A stretch of 64,000 nucleotides of DNA from Sipunculus nudus (taxonomy: Eukaryota > Annelida > Sipuncula > Golfingiida > Sipunculidae). The stretch lies in assembly GCA_026874595.1 (NCBI GenBank), contig CM049308.1, positions 34,154,027-34,218,026 on the forward strand, given 5' to 3'. The translations under genes were made by a program, and so were the position numbers. The notes beneath the pieces were generated by a model. That model saw nothing but the letters and a program-made list of their open reading frames with translations, made no database searches and was not told the origin of the DNA. This document shows positions 32,682-43,794 of the stretch, in pieces (positions within the stretch are counted from its first letter, which is position 1; each line of letters starts with the position of its first letter).

Positions 32682-35600
32682 ATGTCAGTAGGTGACGTTA
32701 ACTTAGATTTTATAGTTATGTCTTTGAATACCAGAGGTATTCGTGATTACCATAAAAGGAGAAAATTATTTAACTGGTTACATAAGCATGGTATGGCCAA
32801 AGGTATTTCATATTTACAAGAAACTCATTCAACTGATAAAGATATGAATTCCTGGAAATATCAATGGAGAGGGAGAATGTATTCTTCTAATTGTACTTCT
32901 AAAAGTGCTGGTGTTTGTACTCTTATTGGAAATAATATTGATTTTAAAGAATTGAAAACATACATTGATCCAAATGAAAGAGTCATAATTATTCATTGCC
33001 TGATACAGGGGAATATGTTCTTACTAATAAATATATATGCTCCAAATACAGAGTCAGAGCAAGTTAATTTTTATCAGAAGGTTCTGGAACAAATATGCGC
33101 ATTTGATATAGATAATGACACTCAAGTTATATGGGGTGGTGATTTTAACTTTCATTTTACAGATTTAGATGGCAGTGGAGGGAATATATATAATTTTAAA
33201 AAGAAGTCTATCAATATTATTTTGTCATCCATGGCACAGTTTAATTTGTGTGATATATGGCGCATAAGAAATGATATGATTAAAAGATTTACATGGCGTA
33301 CAACCTGTCCACTGGTACAAAGACGTTTGGATTTTTTTCTTATATCTTCATCCCTTCAGTCCTTTACCAAGACTTGTAACATAATTCCAGCAGTCGGAAC
33401 AGATCATTCTGCTGTAATCCTTCGTTTGATTTCACATTCATATGAGCGTCATGGCCCTTCATTTTGGAAGTTCAATAAATCGTTGATTGAAGATAAAGAT
33501 TATATTAAACAAATAGAAGAAAATATAGAAAAATGGAGCGGAAAATATGAATTGAGACATGATGCGCAGATGTTATGGGAGTATATTAAATATAAAATAA
33601 GGGAATTCACTATACAATACAGTAAACAAAAAGCATTTAGTTTTAAATCAAGGTTAAGAGAATTAGAAGAAAAGGTAAAATTCCTGGAATATAATCTTGA
33701 TCAACAATCATTACAGAACAATTCAAGATATACCGAGGCTAAATCAAAGCTAGAAGAAATGTATGATCAGATAACCAGAGGAATTATTATACGTTCCAGA
33801 GTACAGTGGGTAGAACAAGGAGAAAAAAACTCGAAATATTTTCTTAATCTGGAAAAGCAAAATAAATGTAAATCTGTTGTCCGAAAGCTTTTAATTAATG
33901 ATCAAGAAATCACAAAACAATCTGACATTCTATATAACTTACGGAGTTTCTATAGAAATAAATACTTGAAAACCTCGCTGTTGACTGAGAGTGATTGTAA
34001 AAATTATTTAAGAAATATTAATCTCCCAAACATTACAGAAACAGAAGCTAAGAGTTGTGAGGGTATCATAAAAAAATGTGAGGTTTTGAAAGCTCTAAAA
34101 AATATTAAAAATAATAAAGTGCCAGGTAATGATGGTTTGACAAAAGAATTTTATGTTGGATTTTTCCCATTGATTGGTGATATGTTGGTAAACAGTATAA
34201 ATGCCGCATATGACAAAGGAAAATTAAGTGTCAGTCAGGGTCAGGCTGTTATAACTCTCTTGGAAAAAAACGGTAAAGATGCAAGGTTGATAAAATCATG
34301 GCGGCCAATTAGTCTTCTCAATGTTGATGTCAAAATAATTAGTAAAATTCTAGTTCAGAGAATAATTGGTTTGTTACCGCACATTATCCATACTGATCAG
34401 AGTGCATTTGTGAAAAATAGATTCATTGGTGAGCCTTTACGCTTGATTTCTGATGTGTTATATTATTCAGATACCCAGAATATGGAAGGTATTATGTTTG
34501 GGGCAGATCTTGAGTCTGCATTTGATAATTTAAGCCATGAATTCATGTTTGCGGTTTTAGAAAAGTATGGCTTTGGTCAGTCTTTCATTAAGTGGGTTAA
34601 ACTGTTACATAACAATGTCCAGAGTACTGTGGTTAACAATGGATTCAGTACAACGTATTTTACATTGACCAGAGGAACACGGCAGGGAGACCCCCTGGCC
34701 CCCTACTTATTTATCATGTCTGTAGAAATTTTAGGAGCCTTAATCAGATGTAATATGGAGGTAAAAGGTATAAAGATAAAGAATATAGAAATAAAAATGT
34801 GTATGTATGCGGATGATATTACTCTGTTTTTAAAGGATCTAAATTCACTGCGAAGAGTCATGACCATTTTTGATATATATGCTACATTTTCATCACTGAA
34901 GATGAATGTGGGGAAATCGGAAGTGTCATGGATTGGCAAATGGAAAAACAAAGCAGATGATCCATTTAATTTAAACTGGATAAATTTAGTTAATAGTTCT
35001 ATGAAGATATTAGGGGTGCACTTTACATATAATGATAAATTATCATATGAGCTTAATTTTTATAGGGCTTTGTCAAATTTGAAGAATGTTCTAAATCTGT
35101 GGAGAGGAAGACAATTAACTATATATGGCAGATTAGAGGTAGTAAGATCATTAGCAGTTTCTAAAATACTGTATATTATGAATATGCTCGACCCCCCAAA
35201 GGGATTTATGCAAGAGGTTCAAGAAATAATTAACAGATTCATTTGGAAAAACAAACGAGCTAAGGTGAAATTTAGTACAGCAGTGGGTATGTATGAAGAT
35301 GGAGGATTAAAATTACCAAACATAGAGATGAGATACAAGACCCAACGAGTAATTTGGGTAGTTAATTTATTAAGCAAGTTTAATGGAACTGTTAAAATTC
35401 TTTTGAATGCAATGTGTAGTAATGTAGGTGGATTACAATGCATTCATAAAGACTTAGATATCAACTGTCTTTCAAAGGATTGTGCACCATTTTATATATC
35501 TTGCTTCAAGGAATGGATTTTATATTGGAAATGTACATTAATAGAGAAGGATGTCAGATGTCAATTTATTTGGAATAATCGAAACATATTGATTGATGGG

Positions 35601-36446
35601 TATTCTGTGTTTAATCCTACTCTATTTAAAATGAATGTTCAATATATTAATGACATGTTAGATTGTGATAGTAACTTTAAAACAGTGGAACAAATTGTTA
35701 AGGATTATTCAGTTACTCGGAAGGATTTATTGTGTCTTCAATGGAACAGCCTTATTAGTGCAATACCGAAGGAATGGAAAAGAAAAATAAAAGATGGACT
35801 TGTTTCAGATATGGTGCCTGATAATATTTTAGATTTGTCAAAACTGAACAGTCGTTCGGTGTACAAGGCACTTATTAATACAATTTATCAGGTACCGACA
35901 AATAGTACTATACTTGGTGATATTGGATATAGCAATTGGCACAATGTTTATGAAAATGTCTATCAATGTACTCTTGATACCTATTTACGTGAATTTCAAT
36001 TTAAGATTATTAACAATTATCTTCCTGTAAATAAGAATCTTTTTAGATGGAAATTGATAGACAGCCCAAGATGTAGTTATTGTTTTATTTACAATGAGTC
36101 AGTAAGTCATCTGTTCTATTATTGTCATACAACAAAAAACCTTTATATCAGGTTGAAAAAGTGGATTGAAAGTACAGGATATATTTTACCGGAGTTTACG
36201 AAATCAAATATTATGTATGGTCAGTTGCCGGATAGTAGAAACAGTAGGCTTAATAATACAATTTTTCTCATTTTTAAATACGTAGTATTCCTTAAAAGGG
36301 AAACTGATAATCCTAATTTGTTAGAAATTATAAAGTTCAAGCTAAAAGAGGTGTATAACATCGAATATCTCTTGGCCATCAGGAAGGGAAAACTGAATGT
36401 ACATATGGAAAAATGGTCACAAATTATGGACATAATCTCGACGTAA
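32682..36446 (+). CDS. LINE ORF2: endonuclease-reverse transcriptase, 1254 aa
   Basis: The protein nicks target DNA and copies the element RNA in place (target-primed reverse transcription). The N-terminal AP-endonuclease-like domain covers about residues 10-245: Asn16 in 'SLNTRG', Glu47 in 'LQETH', 'GGDFN' at 152-156 and a final 'GTDHSAV' block. The linker has 'GIIIRSRVQWVEQGEKNSKYF'. The RT follows: 'KNNKVPGNDGLT', 'SWRPISLLNVDVKI', 'GADLESAFDNLSHEF' (motif A), 'TRGTRQGDPLAPYLFI' (motif B) and 'MYADDITLF' with Tyr-Ala-Asp-Asp at 709-712 (motif C). The C-terminus has C1131-x-x-C1134...H-L-F-x-x-C, a zinc-knuckle-like feature of L1/Tx1 proteins. No stop or frameshift. The ATG at 32682 is chosen because the endonuclease fold starts within ten residues. 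Confidence 0.93.
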   Translation: MSVGDVNLDFIVMSLNTRGIRDYHKRRKLFNWLHKHGMAKGISYLQETHSTDKDMNSWKYQWRGRMYSSNCTSKSAGVCTLIGNNIDFKELKTYIDPNERVIIIHCLIQGNMFLLINIYAPNTESEQVNFYQKVLEQICAFDIDNDTQVIWGGDFNFHFTDLDGSGGNIYNFKKKSINIILSSMAQFNLCDIWRIRNDMIKRFTWRTTCPLVQRRLDFFLISSSLQSFTKTCNIIPAVGTDHSAVILRLISHSYERHGPSFWKFNKSLIEDKDYIKQIEENIEKWSGKYELRHDAQMLWEYIKYKIREFTIQYSKQKAFSFKSRLRELEEKVKFLEYNLDQQSLQNNSRYTEAKSKLEEMYDQITRGIIIRSRVQWVEQGEKNSKYFLNLEKQNKCKSVVRKLLINDQEITKQSDILYNLRSFYRNKYLKTSLLTESDCKNYLRNINLPNITETEAKSCEGIIKKCEVLKALKNIKNNKVPGNDGLTKEFYVGFFPLIGDMLVNSINAAYDKGKLSVSQGQAVITLLEKNGKDARLIKSWRPISLLNVDVKIISKILVQRIIGLLPHIIHTDQSAFVKNRFIGEPLRLISDVLYYSDTQNMEGIMFGADLESAFDNLSHEFMFAVLEKYGFGQSFIKWVKLLHNNVQSTVVNNGFSTTYFTLTRGTRQGDPLAPYLFIMSVEILGALIRCNMEVKGIKIKNIEIKMCMYADDITLFLKDLNSLRRVMTIFDIYATFSSLKMNVGKSEVSWIGKWKNKADDPFNLNWINLVNSSMKILGVHFTYNDKLSYELNFYRALSNLKNVLNLWRGRQLTIYGRLEVVRSLAVSKILYIMNMLDPPKGFMQEVQEIINRFIWKNKRAKVKFSTAVGMYEDGGLKLPNIEMRYKTQRVIWVVNLLSKFNGTVKILLNAMCSNVGGLQCIHKDLDINCLSKDCAPFYISCFKEWILYWKCTLIEKDVRCQFIWNNRNILIDGYSVFNPTLFKMNVQYINDMLDCDSNFKTVEQIVKDYSVTRKDLLCLQWNSLISAIPKEWKRKIKDGLVSDMVPDNILDLSKLNSRSVYKALINTIYQVPTNSTILGDIGYSNWHNVYENVYQCTLDTYLREFQFKIINNYLPVNKNLFRWKLIDSPRCSYCFIYNESVSHLFYYCHTTKNLYIRLKKWIESTGYILPEFTKSNIMYGQLPDSRNSRLNNTIFLIFKYVVFLKRETDNPNLLEIIKFKLKEVYNIEYLLAIRKGKLNVHMEKWSQIMDIIST

Positions 36447-36789
36447 TTCTAACCACGATGTGTGTGTCTTGTTCTAGTGTTTATTTAATTTTATTTTTTT
36501 TTTAAGTGCATATGTCTCATGTAAAGAGCTCACTTTCATGTGTACTCTATTTGTCATTTAGAAAGGTATTGGTGAACAAGCGGAGGGTGTTGATGAACTG
36601 TTCTTAATAAACATTTTCCTTTATTCTTAACAAACATTACATTCAGAAGAATATGAAAGACTAAAATATGCACTTTTGTCTGTACCTGTATTAATCTATG
36701 TATATCGCTTATTTTGTTATGCCATGTATGTATATGTACGTGTGTATGATCTTTTTGAATAAATATTGTAAAAAAAAAAAAAAAAAAAA
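36447..36789 (+). terminator. LINE 3' UTR and polyadenylated tail
   Basis: AT-rich 3' UTR ending 'gaataaatattgta' followed by about 20 A. The 'aataaa' hexamer 15 bases before the tail is the polyadenylation signal. Confidence 0.8.
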
Positions 36790-36796
36790 AAGTTAT

Positions 36797-36925
36797 TGGT
36801 ATCCCTACTCAACTTAATTCAAGAATTTGCCATCAATGAGATATATCTGTATTTTAATTTTGCAATCAGTATGCATCCGTAATAATTTTACAAGTATTCC
36901 AGATTTTTCTTATAAAAAGTCAGCT
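36797..36925 (+). repeat. R1 copy B, 3' part resumed after LINE
   Basis: 'tggtatccctactcaactta' through 'tataaaaagtcagctgaaa' matches 47110-47250 of copy C, confirming that the LINE split an R1 copy. Confidence 0.9.
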
Positions 36926-36929
36926 GAAA

Positions 36930-37560
36930 ACAGTACAAAAGTATTTGTGTATGTATCGCCATTTAAACAGCACTTGGTAACAAAATATCGCCAAGACCGA
37001 GCACAAACCAAATAGTTACCAAAAATGTTATACCAAAAATGAATATAATTTAAAGATGGCCGCCAGAGAGCATTAAGCTGGGCATGCTGCATATCCATCA
37101 CGTTTTCATACATTTTAGATGCTGTGGTAACTGAAAAACATAACAGCATTTAGTCCCCCTATTTGGTAGTCAACCCCTTTTTTTGGGGAGGTCTGGCTCA
37201 TAGACTTTCATACTGGCATGAGATAAAACCCGTTCTTTCCTGGATAAATGAGAATTCTCCTTTTTCAAAGTTTGAATTTCAAATCTTAATTCCAGTATCT
37301 CCTCAGAAAAAATGAGAATTTTTAGTCCTCACAGCAAAGATTAGATTTATCATGTATCCTAGGAAAATCGGAATTCTTACTTTGATCTCCCGAGATTTTC
37401 ATTCTTCCCTTTACAAAATTCAAAATAAATAAAAAAATTTAATGGTTAAAATATATTTAAATAGTTTCTAATATAAAATTGATTTGTCACCAGAAGGTCA
37501 CGTTACGCTGATCGAATGTGTTAAAAATTACAAGCTAAAAAATAACCTTAAACAATAATG
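36930..37560. other. No gene recognised
   Basis: AT-rich spacer between R1 and the pseudogene on the minus strand. No coding signal. Confidence 0.4.
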
Positions 37561-37579
37561 TTCCGGCTTTATTCAGTAT

Positions 37580-38470
37580 TTGCACAGCGCTTTTTGGCCT
37601 TAACACATTCAAGCAGTAGTCAGCAAGCATTGATGCATTCCATTGCCCCTGGTATCTTTTCACCATAGCTGCGATGTCGTGGTGGAATCTACGCCATGCT
37701 CATCACTTACTGCTCCACAGTTCAACGGAAAACAATCCAGATGTGAAAGTATATCATCACTGTTATTTTGCAGCCAAGCACTTTGTATGACTTAAGGTTT
37801 GCCACCAGCTTCTCATAACTGTCTGCCCTGTTGTTTCACAGAAACTCCGTTGCCACTGACTGAAAGGCTCCCCATACCCTCTTTTCTTTCCCACGCAGGA
37901 GACGATCAAAAGTATCATCTGCTATACGAATTTCCCGAATCCGTGGACCGAAGAATACACCTTCCTTGATTTTAGCTTCACTTAGTCTTGGAAACGTCTC
38001 ATAGAGATATTAGAAACCTACTGATGTTTCTCACACTTTATACACCTCAGCAGCTGTTTCATATTTTCATGTCTCTTTCATATGGACGGCATGGCCAACT
38101 GAAAGGGAAGGCAAAATATTGCTACTGTGCAGTAACACAGCTTTTAGAATGGTTTTGGGTGAATCGATGAACCAGATCTTTTTTGGTGATCACGGAAGCT
38201 GGAGATTCTGACACCACTCTCCAAGAGGTTCCACTTTTTTGTCTGGAGTCAAACGGTTGTGTTCTTCGGCAGTTCCGAATCCTTGACCAGGTAATTTAGT
38301 TCACTCGATGACATGAGGTGCGGTTCTGAAGAGGAATATGGTTGCCCGAAGTCTGGATCGGCTGATGTAGACGCCTGAGGACCAGCGGTATCCTGATAAT
38401 CATCTTGATTATAATCTGAGTCTAGAATGAAGGAGTCTGCTAGATCAGGAATTGGTAGTCAATATCCGTG
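37580..38470 (-). pseudogene. Pseudogene of a widespread uncharacterised metazoan family
   Basis: Minus-strand frames give, from 38320 leftward, 'SSSELNYLVKDSELPKN', 'KWNLLESGVRISSFRDHQK', an echo of '...LLHSSNILPSLSVGHAVHMKET', then 'FPRLSEAKIKEGVFFGPRIR' with 'DDTFDRLLRGKEKRVWGAFQ' and 'RFHHDIAAMVKRYQGQWNAS', 'MLADYCLNV'. I recall this order from uncharacterised proteins common in arthropods and cnidarians, probably transposon-linked. A middle segment seen in intact members is missing between 'KCEKHQ'-like and 'FPRLSE', and there are several stops. Function unknown. Confidence 0.6.
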
Positions 38471-38474
38471 AGGT

Positions 38475-39160
38475 GCAGGGCGCAGAGCTGATGGTACATT
38501 TCGATATTGCACTGTCCATTTTTTCTTTCTGGACATTCCTTTTGCGACCGGGGGAACCATAAAAAATGGCAATTGCCGCTGTGTACAGTTGGTTATTGTA
38601 AAATCATAGGAACTGCGAAAGGCATATATTTCCTTTTCTTGTTGTTCTCTTGTCCTGGTCCCCGATTTTGCATACAAAATAAAAATGGTATGCTTTTTCA
38701 TCATTCCAAAGGTTACCTCGCCATTACTACAACAGAAGTTATCTGAAGTGATGACACAGTTTCGAGGAAACTCTGCTTCCTATGGTCAAAAACGTGAAAG
38801 TTCCTTGGAAATATCATGCAGGGGCAATTTCAAATTTACAGGTGTCTACATTGAACTTGAGATGAAATATCAATGTGTGCCATCACTTATGAAAAGTATC
38901 TACATTTATGCGTTTTGTCCCCTTTCCAAAACACAGGGATTCCTGCAGTATTTTAAATGAGCAAAATCTGTCAAAATTCTGGCCTCCATGAATGTTTGTT
39001 TTTAAAAATTGTAGACCATTGTAGATCTGTTAGCTCAAAAAACAAACACTAACATTTCGATTTATACCCATTTTAGCTAAATTTGCAAGATTTAAAAAAA
39101 AATCGGCCCTATACTGTATCTTGAAAGCTAAAGCCAATTAACACTTTTCACTTGATTTTT
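38475..39160. other. No gene recognised
   Basis: Spacer with short frames only. 'aaaaaaaatcggccct' and similar A-rich words occur near 39090. No family signals. Confidence 0.35.
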
Positions 39161-39162
39161 AT

Positions 39163-41190
39163 GCCCCCGCCACAGTGGCCGGGGCATATAGTTTTACCCA
39201 TGTCCGTCATTCCGTCATTCCGAAATCAAACTTTTGTACGGACTTTTTTTTCGTAATGCCAGCAGATATTGGCCTGATTTTTGGTGTGTGGGCAGATATA
39301 GACCAGTTACAGATCGAGTTTGCGTTTCGTCCCGGTTGACCTACTTTTGATCGTTTTACGGCTCCTAAACTTAGAAAATTTCATGAAAAATAGAAATATT
39401 CATGACATACATATGTACGGTTTTTTTTTCGCAATGCCCTGCAGAAATTGGCCTGATTTTTTGTGTGTCGGCAGATATAGACCAGTTACAGATCGAGTTT
39501 GCGTTTTGTCCTGGTTGACCTAGTTTTGACCGTTTTACGGTTCATGAACATAGAAAATTTCATGAAAAATATGAAATTTCATGACAAATACACATGTACG
39601 GACTTTTTTCGCAATGCCTGCAGATATTGGCCTGATTTTTGGTGTGTATGCAGATATAGACCAGTTACAGATCCAGTTTGCGTTTCGTCCCGGTTGACCT
39701 GCTTCTGACCGTTTTACGGCTCCTAAACTTAGAAAATTTCATGAAAATAGAAATATTCATGACAGATACACATGAACAGACTTTTTTTCGCAATGCCTGC
39801 AGATATTGGCCTGATTTTTTTATGTGTGGACGGATATAGACCAGTTACAGATCGAGTTTGCGTTTCGTACCGGTTGACCTACTTTTGACCGTTTTACGGC
39901 TCCTGAACATAGAAAATTTCATGTAAAATATGAAATTTCATGACAAATACACATATACGGACTTTTTTTTGCAATGACTGCAGATATTGGCCTGATTTTT
40001 GGTGTGTAGGCAGATAATGACCAGTTACAGATCGAGTTTGCGTTTTGTCCTGGCTGACCTAATTTTATCCGTTTTACGGTTCATGAACATAGAAAATTTC
40101 ATGAAAAATATGAAATTTCATGACAAATACACATGTACGGACTTTTTTTCGCAATGCCTGCAGATATTGGCCTGAGTTTTATGTGTGGACAGATATAGAC
40201 TAGTTACAGATCGAGTTCGCGTTTCGTCCCGGTTGACCTACTTTTGATCGTTTTACGGCTCCTAAACTTAGAAAATTTCATGAAAAATAGAAATATTCAT
40301 GACAGATACACATGTACGGACTTTTTTCGCAATGCCTGCAGATATTGGCCTGATTTTTGGTGTGTATGCAGATATAGACCAGTTACAGATCGAGTTTGCG
40401 TTTCGTCCCGGTTGACCTACTTCTGACCGTTTTACGGCTCCTAAACTTAGAAAATTTCATGAAAATAGAAATATTCATGACAGATGCACATTAACAGACT
40501 TTTTTTCGCAATGCCTGCAGATATTGGCCCGATTTTTTATGTGTGGACGGATATAGACCAGTTACAGATCGAGTTTGCGTTTCGTACCGGTTGACCTACT
40601 TTTGACCGTTTTACGGCTCCTGAACATAGAAAATTTCATGTAAAATATGAAATTTCATGACAAATACACATATACGGACTTTTTTTTGCAATGACTGCAG
40701 ATATTGGCCTGATTTTTGGTGTGTAGGCAGATAATGACCAGTTACAGATCGAGTTCTTGTTTTGTCTCAGTTTACCTACTTTTACCATGTGACTGCTCCT
40801 GAACATAGAAAGTTTCATGAAAAATATAAATTTTCATAACAAATGCATATGTACTGACTTATGTGTGGGCAGATAATGACAGTTACAGATCGAGTTCACG
40901 TTTCATCCCGGTTGACCTACTTTTGATTGTTTTACGGCTCCTAAACATAGGAAATTTTTATGGAAAATGCACATGTATCGACTTTTTTCACAATGCCTGC
41001 ATATACTGGCATGATTTTTGGTGTGTTGCTTGATAATGACCCGTCACAGATCGAGTTTGCATTTTGCCCTTGTTGACCTAATTTTGACCATACGACACCT
41101 CCTGAACTTAAAAAAATTTCAATATTTTACAAATGTTTCTAATTTGCCCAAGGCGGGGGCATTCGTGTCGTTCCGACACATCTAGTTTTT
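39163..41190. repeat. Satellite-bearing element, ~11 units of ~180 bp
   Basis: Bounded on the left by 'gcccccgccacagtggccgg' and 'catatagttttacccatgtc', and on the right by 'aggcgggggcattcgtgtcg' and 'acacatctagtt'. Between them, 'gacttttttcgcaatgcctg', 'cagttacagatcgagtttgc' and 'ggttgaccta...gaccgttttacgg' repeat every ~180 bp. Units starting near 39599, 39780 and 39959 are near-identical to those at 40318, 40498 and 40677, giving a four-unit higher-order period of about 719 bp. Later units (after 40760) are more diverged. Frames of 60-69 codons here are repeat artefacts. Confidence 0.85.
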
Positions 41191-41439
41191 TCTTTTTTTT
41201 GTGACCCAAATTGGGTAAAAGATCAATACTTTAAGTCCGGAAGCATTTTGCTTGTAAACCAGTGTTATCAAACTTTTCTTGATTTTATAGAAATTTGTTT
41301 TAAAGTCTTAAGCCATGGTATCCTTTCCCCTTAAAATTTTTGGAACTTGAGGGTCATGGTGAGGGGACACATACACCTGCTTTTATGAATGCAAGAACAA
41401 ATTTCAAAAAGTTAAGGTTTCAAGTTCAAGTTTCCCCAG
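41191..41439. other. No gene recognised
   Basis: Short AT-rich spacer between the satellite element and the inverted PIF1-bearing repeat. Confidence 0.3.
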
Positions 41440-42241
41440 TTTCCAGTTTCCCACAATCACTTGCAGGCCTCAAAACACTGATCTATTGTCCCAGACATAT
41501 ATGCAGATATAGTCTACCTGTTCAAAGAGTTTCCAACTCAACATGCCTATTTCATCGATGATAAGCTCTTGACAAGAACGTATTCTAGTTCTGGCCTCTA
41601 TGTACTGGTCCTCATAGCTTATAGCTGTAGCATTCTGCGGGTTACTGAATCTTCCATACCCAAGTCCTGCCCAACTTGCAGCATTGACGTGCAGTTTTTA
41701 AGGTTGCAGAGGTAATGTCGCTGTGTGATATTGACCCATCTTAAATTTCATACATGTATTTACCCTTTTTTTCTAAATATATCAGGTGTGGGACATACTA
41801 GGCCTGTTCCATTGATAAACTTTCCCTTGTTTAAAAGTTCTATTCAAGTCAGAACATTTCAGATCCTTGTTCTACTTAAAATTAACTTTCAAATGATCTA
41901 TTGATTAAGCGTGAGCAAAAAAGTTCTCGAGTTCCGTGTGAAACAATTGATAACACATGACCTCACGCAAAAACCTTGTTACTGGAAACAGTTGAAATTA
42001 ACAAATATAATGACTCCTACATAATGCATACCTCATTTCATGTGAACATATACATCAATACCTCAAATGAACAACGGGGTCAATTTGCATGTCACTTCAT
42101 ATCCTCCTCAAACATTAGCCTGTTTGTGATGCAAACATTCTCTAAACCATAAGGTCCTACTTTTATCAAATTACATCCCCCCTCCCATACTTGTACATTT
42201 GTACATTTAAATTTGATCTACTTGTTCTTCGGACTTGAACG
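41440..42241 (-). pseudogene. Inverted repeat copy 2 with PIF1-like helicase relic
   Basis: Reverse complement of the block at 1-882. The helicase part (about 41690-41440 on the minus strand) reads 'AASWAGLGYGRFSN', 'EDQYIEARTRIRSCQELIID' and 'EIGMLSWKLFEQVDYIC', closer to PIF1 consensus than copy 1 ('W-A-G-L-G-x-G-R-F'). It has stops beyond 'WDN'. It lacks about 45 bp present in copy 1 at 610-655. The 5' flank (41730-42241) is non-coding but well conserved between the copies. Confidence 0.7.
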
Positions 42242-42348
42242 TGTTCCATTATCAAGAACTTTTACTTCTATTTAAATACCAACCCACTTAACTTCCCCCA
42301 ACCCTGATCTATACCCACAGCTAAAAACAGATTGAATAGAACTCCACT

Positions 42349-42352
<4 letters not shown>

Positions 42353-42415
<63 letters not shown>
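42353..42415. repeat. AT dinucleotide microsatellite
   Basis: A pure run of about 31 AT units. Confidence 0.95.
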
Positions 42416-42417
<2 letters not shown>

Positions 42418-43110
42418 CGATGATGTCTCTACACTCGATTGCTACTTCAAAGGGGAACCAGGCCTACAGAAAGCCAAACAAAACTGTTACATCACAGAAA
42501 CCTTAAAAGGATAAACTGTCATATATACCAGTGTATATCGGCCGCCGTTGGTATCAAGGAGAACTAAAAAAAACTGACCATCTTCTGCATTACAGAAAGT
42601 TTTATTTGGTCATGTGTCTTAGTAATACAGACATCAACCGCCTTTGATATCTGCCCCAACGCTGTCAGTCAATTAACCATATCAGTTGCAGTGAATTGGA
42701 GGGAACCCTTTTTATCATTTATAATTTGATACTATAATTTTCTTAAGTCATATATCTGATGAGGGAGGTAAATAAACATGATTTTAAGATGTGTTCCTTT
42801 GCTTTGTTGTGTTTATTTTAATATATGGATTTATTGCTTGCCGGAAATCTTTGAAACCGGCAAGCATGAATGATCAGTTCCGTATGTTTGTCTGTCTGCC
42901 TGTCCGCGCGATCCGTAATCGGTTGGCAAAAACATAGGTACAACCAACCAACTGGATTATTTTATTTGGCACGCCAACAATGATTTTAAATATACAGTTC
43001 AATAAACATTAAACTCGAAGGTACATAACAATATATTTTTGAACACAATCTCTGTTGCTTTGCATGATGACCCTAGGACAAATGCCTGTAAAATAGAAAT
43101 TTACATTTTT
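42416..43110. other. Intergenic with GC hairpin
   Basis: No gene seen. A perfect 10 bp stem 'tgcttgccgg...ccggcaagca' with a 12-base loop lies at 42835-42866. 'tgtttgtctgtctgcctgtc' follows, a pairing seen at the start of dispersed repeats in bivalves; probably the end of such a repeat. Confidence 0.5.
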
Positions 43111-43440
43111 AGATGGTCAGATTCCTTTTGAAGGAAATTTATCTTCACAACACTAGAGAGAATCGCCTGGCAACTACAACGAGAGACATGCAGCCACAAA
43201 AGGCAAACTGTGTGGCGGGTTCATTTGGGAAAATGCAGGAAGATGTATTTGCCAGAAAAGTGGGTGACGTATCTCAACAAGGGTCAACGCCTGTGATGGT
43301 GATGTGGGAAAGTTTGCTGACGGTAATACAATCAAAGTGTCACTGAAATATGCCACCATACTAAAAGAGCTCGAGGAAGGCTATCGTGATATTGATTCCC
43401 TACGTCCAAAGCAAGATTTAAATTAAATTATGACCATTCA
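43110..43440 (+). pseudogene. Unidentified coding-like block
   Basis: Plus-strand frames give 'DGDVGKFADGNTIKVSLKYA' and 'TILKELEEGYRDIDSLRPKQ', ending at a stop near 43428. Upstream the frame is broken twice. Amino-acid usage looks protein-like, but I do not recognise the family. Confidence 0.3.
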
Positions 43441-43794
43441 TGAAAAAAAAATTGAATCTCGCTGGTATGAAATTTAGAGCCATTTAAATGACACATCTTT
43501 AGGGATTCAGATGTAATGTTCGTGGAACTTGCGAGCGGAATGGGATCGGCCGTCTCCTGCATGACTGGATACCTCCTGCTCAAAACTGAATAAATATTTC
43601 CAAAGGAACAAAAATGGAAAATGAGGTAGGCCTACTTTTATTCCGGAATTCCTTTATTGTATGATCATTTCACAAAACCTTGTATTTATCGTGTCTGTTG
43701 TGTTGTTACTGTATTACATTGTAGAATATATATTTAACAAAAATAATTTAATCTAAATGTAATTTAATATAAAGTAAGTTCCGGTCAGTTCCTG

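Larger units (their letters stand above)
31253..36789 (+). mobile_element. Near-intact L1/Tx1-type LINE retrotransposon
   Basis: A 5537 bp element with a 5' UTR of about 440 bp, ORF1, ORF2, a 3' UTR with 'aataaat' and an A tail at 36770-36791. It is flanked by the duplicated target 'aagttat' (31246-31252 and 36790-36796; the A bases next to the tail are ambiguous). The empty site is preserved in R1 copy C. Full length, a 1254-codon open ORF2 and a perfect target duplication point to a young insertion. ORF1 carries a single frameshift. Domain content (endonuclease, RT, C-terminal C-x-x-C...H...C) fits L1/Tx1 elements. Confidence 0.92.

Noticed and set aside
34703-36433. Minus-strand frames inside the LINE
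   Set aside because: They are shadows of the 1254-codon ORF2.
39320-40818. Frames of 60-69 codons with near-identical sequence
   Set aside because: They are copies of the 180 bp satellite unit, not a protein family.
39163-41190. Regular repeats that could suggest a CRISPR array
   Set aside because: Units are ~180 bp with no unique spacers, in a eukaryotic context.
42332-42514. Frame consisting of alternating Tyr-Ile
   Set aside because: It is the AT microsatellite translated.
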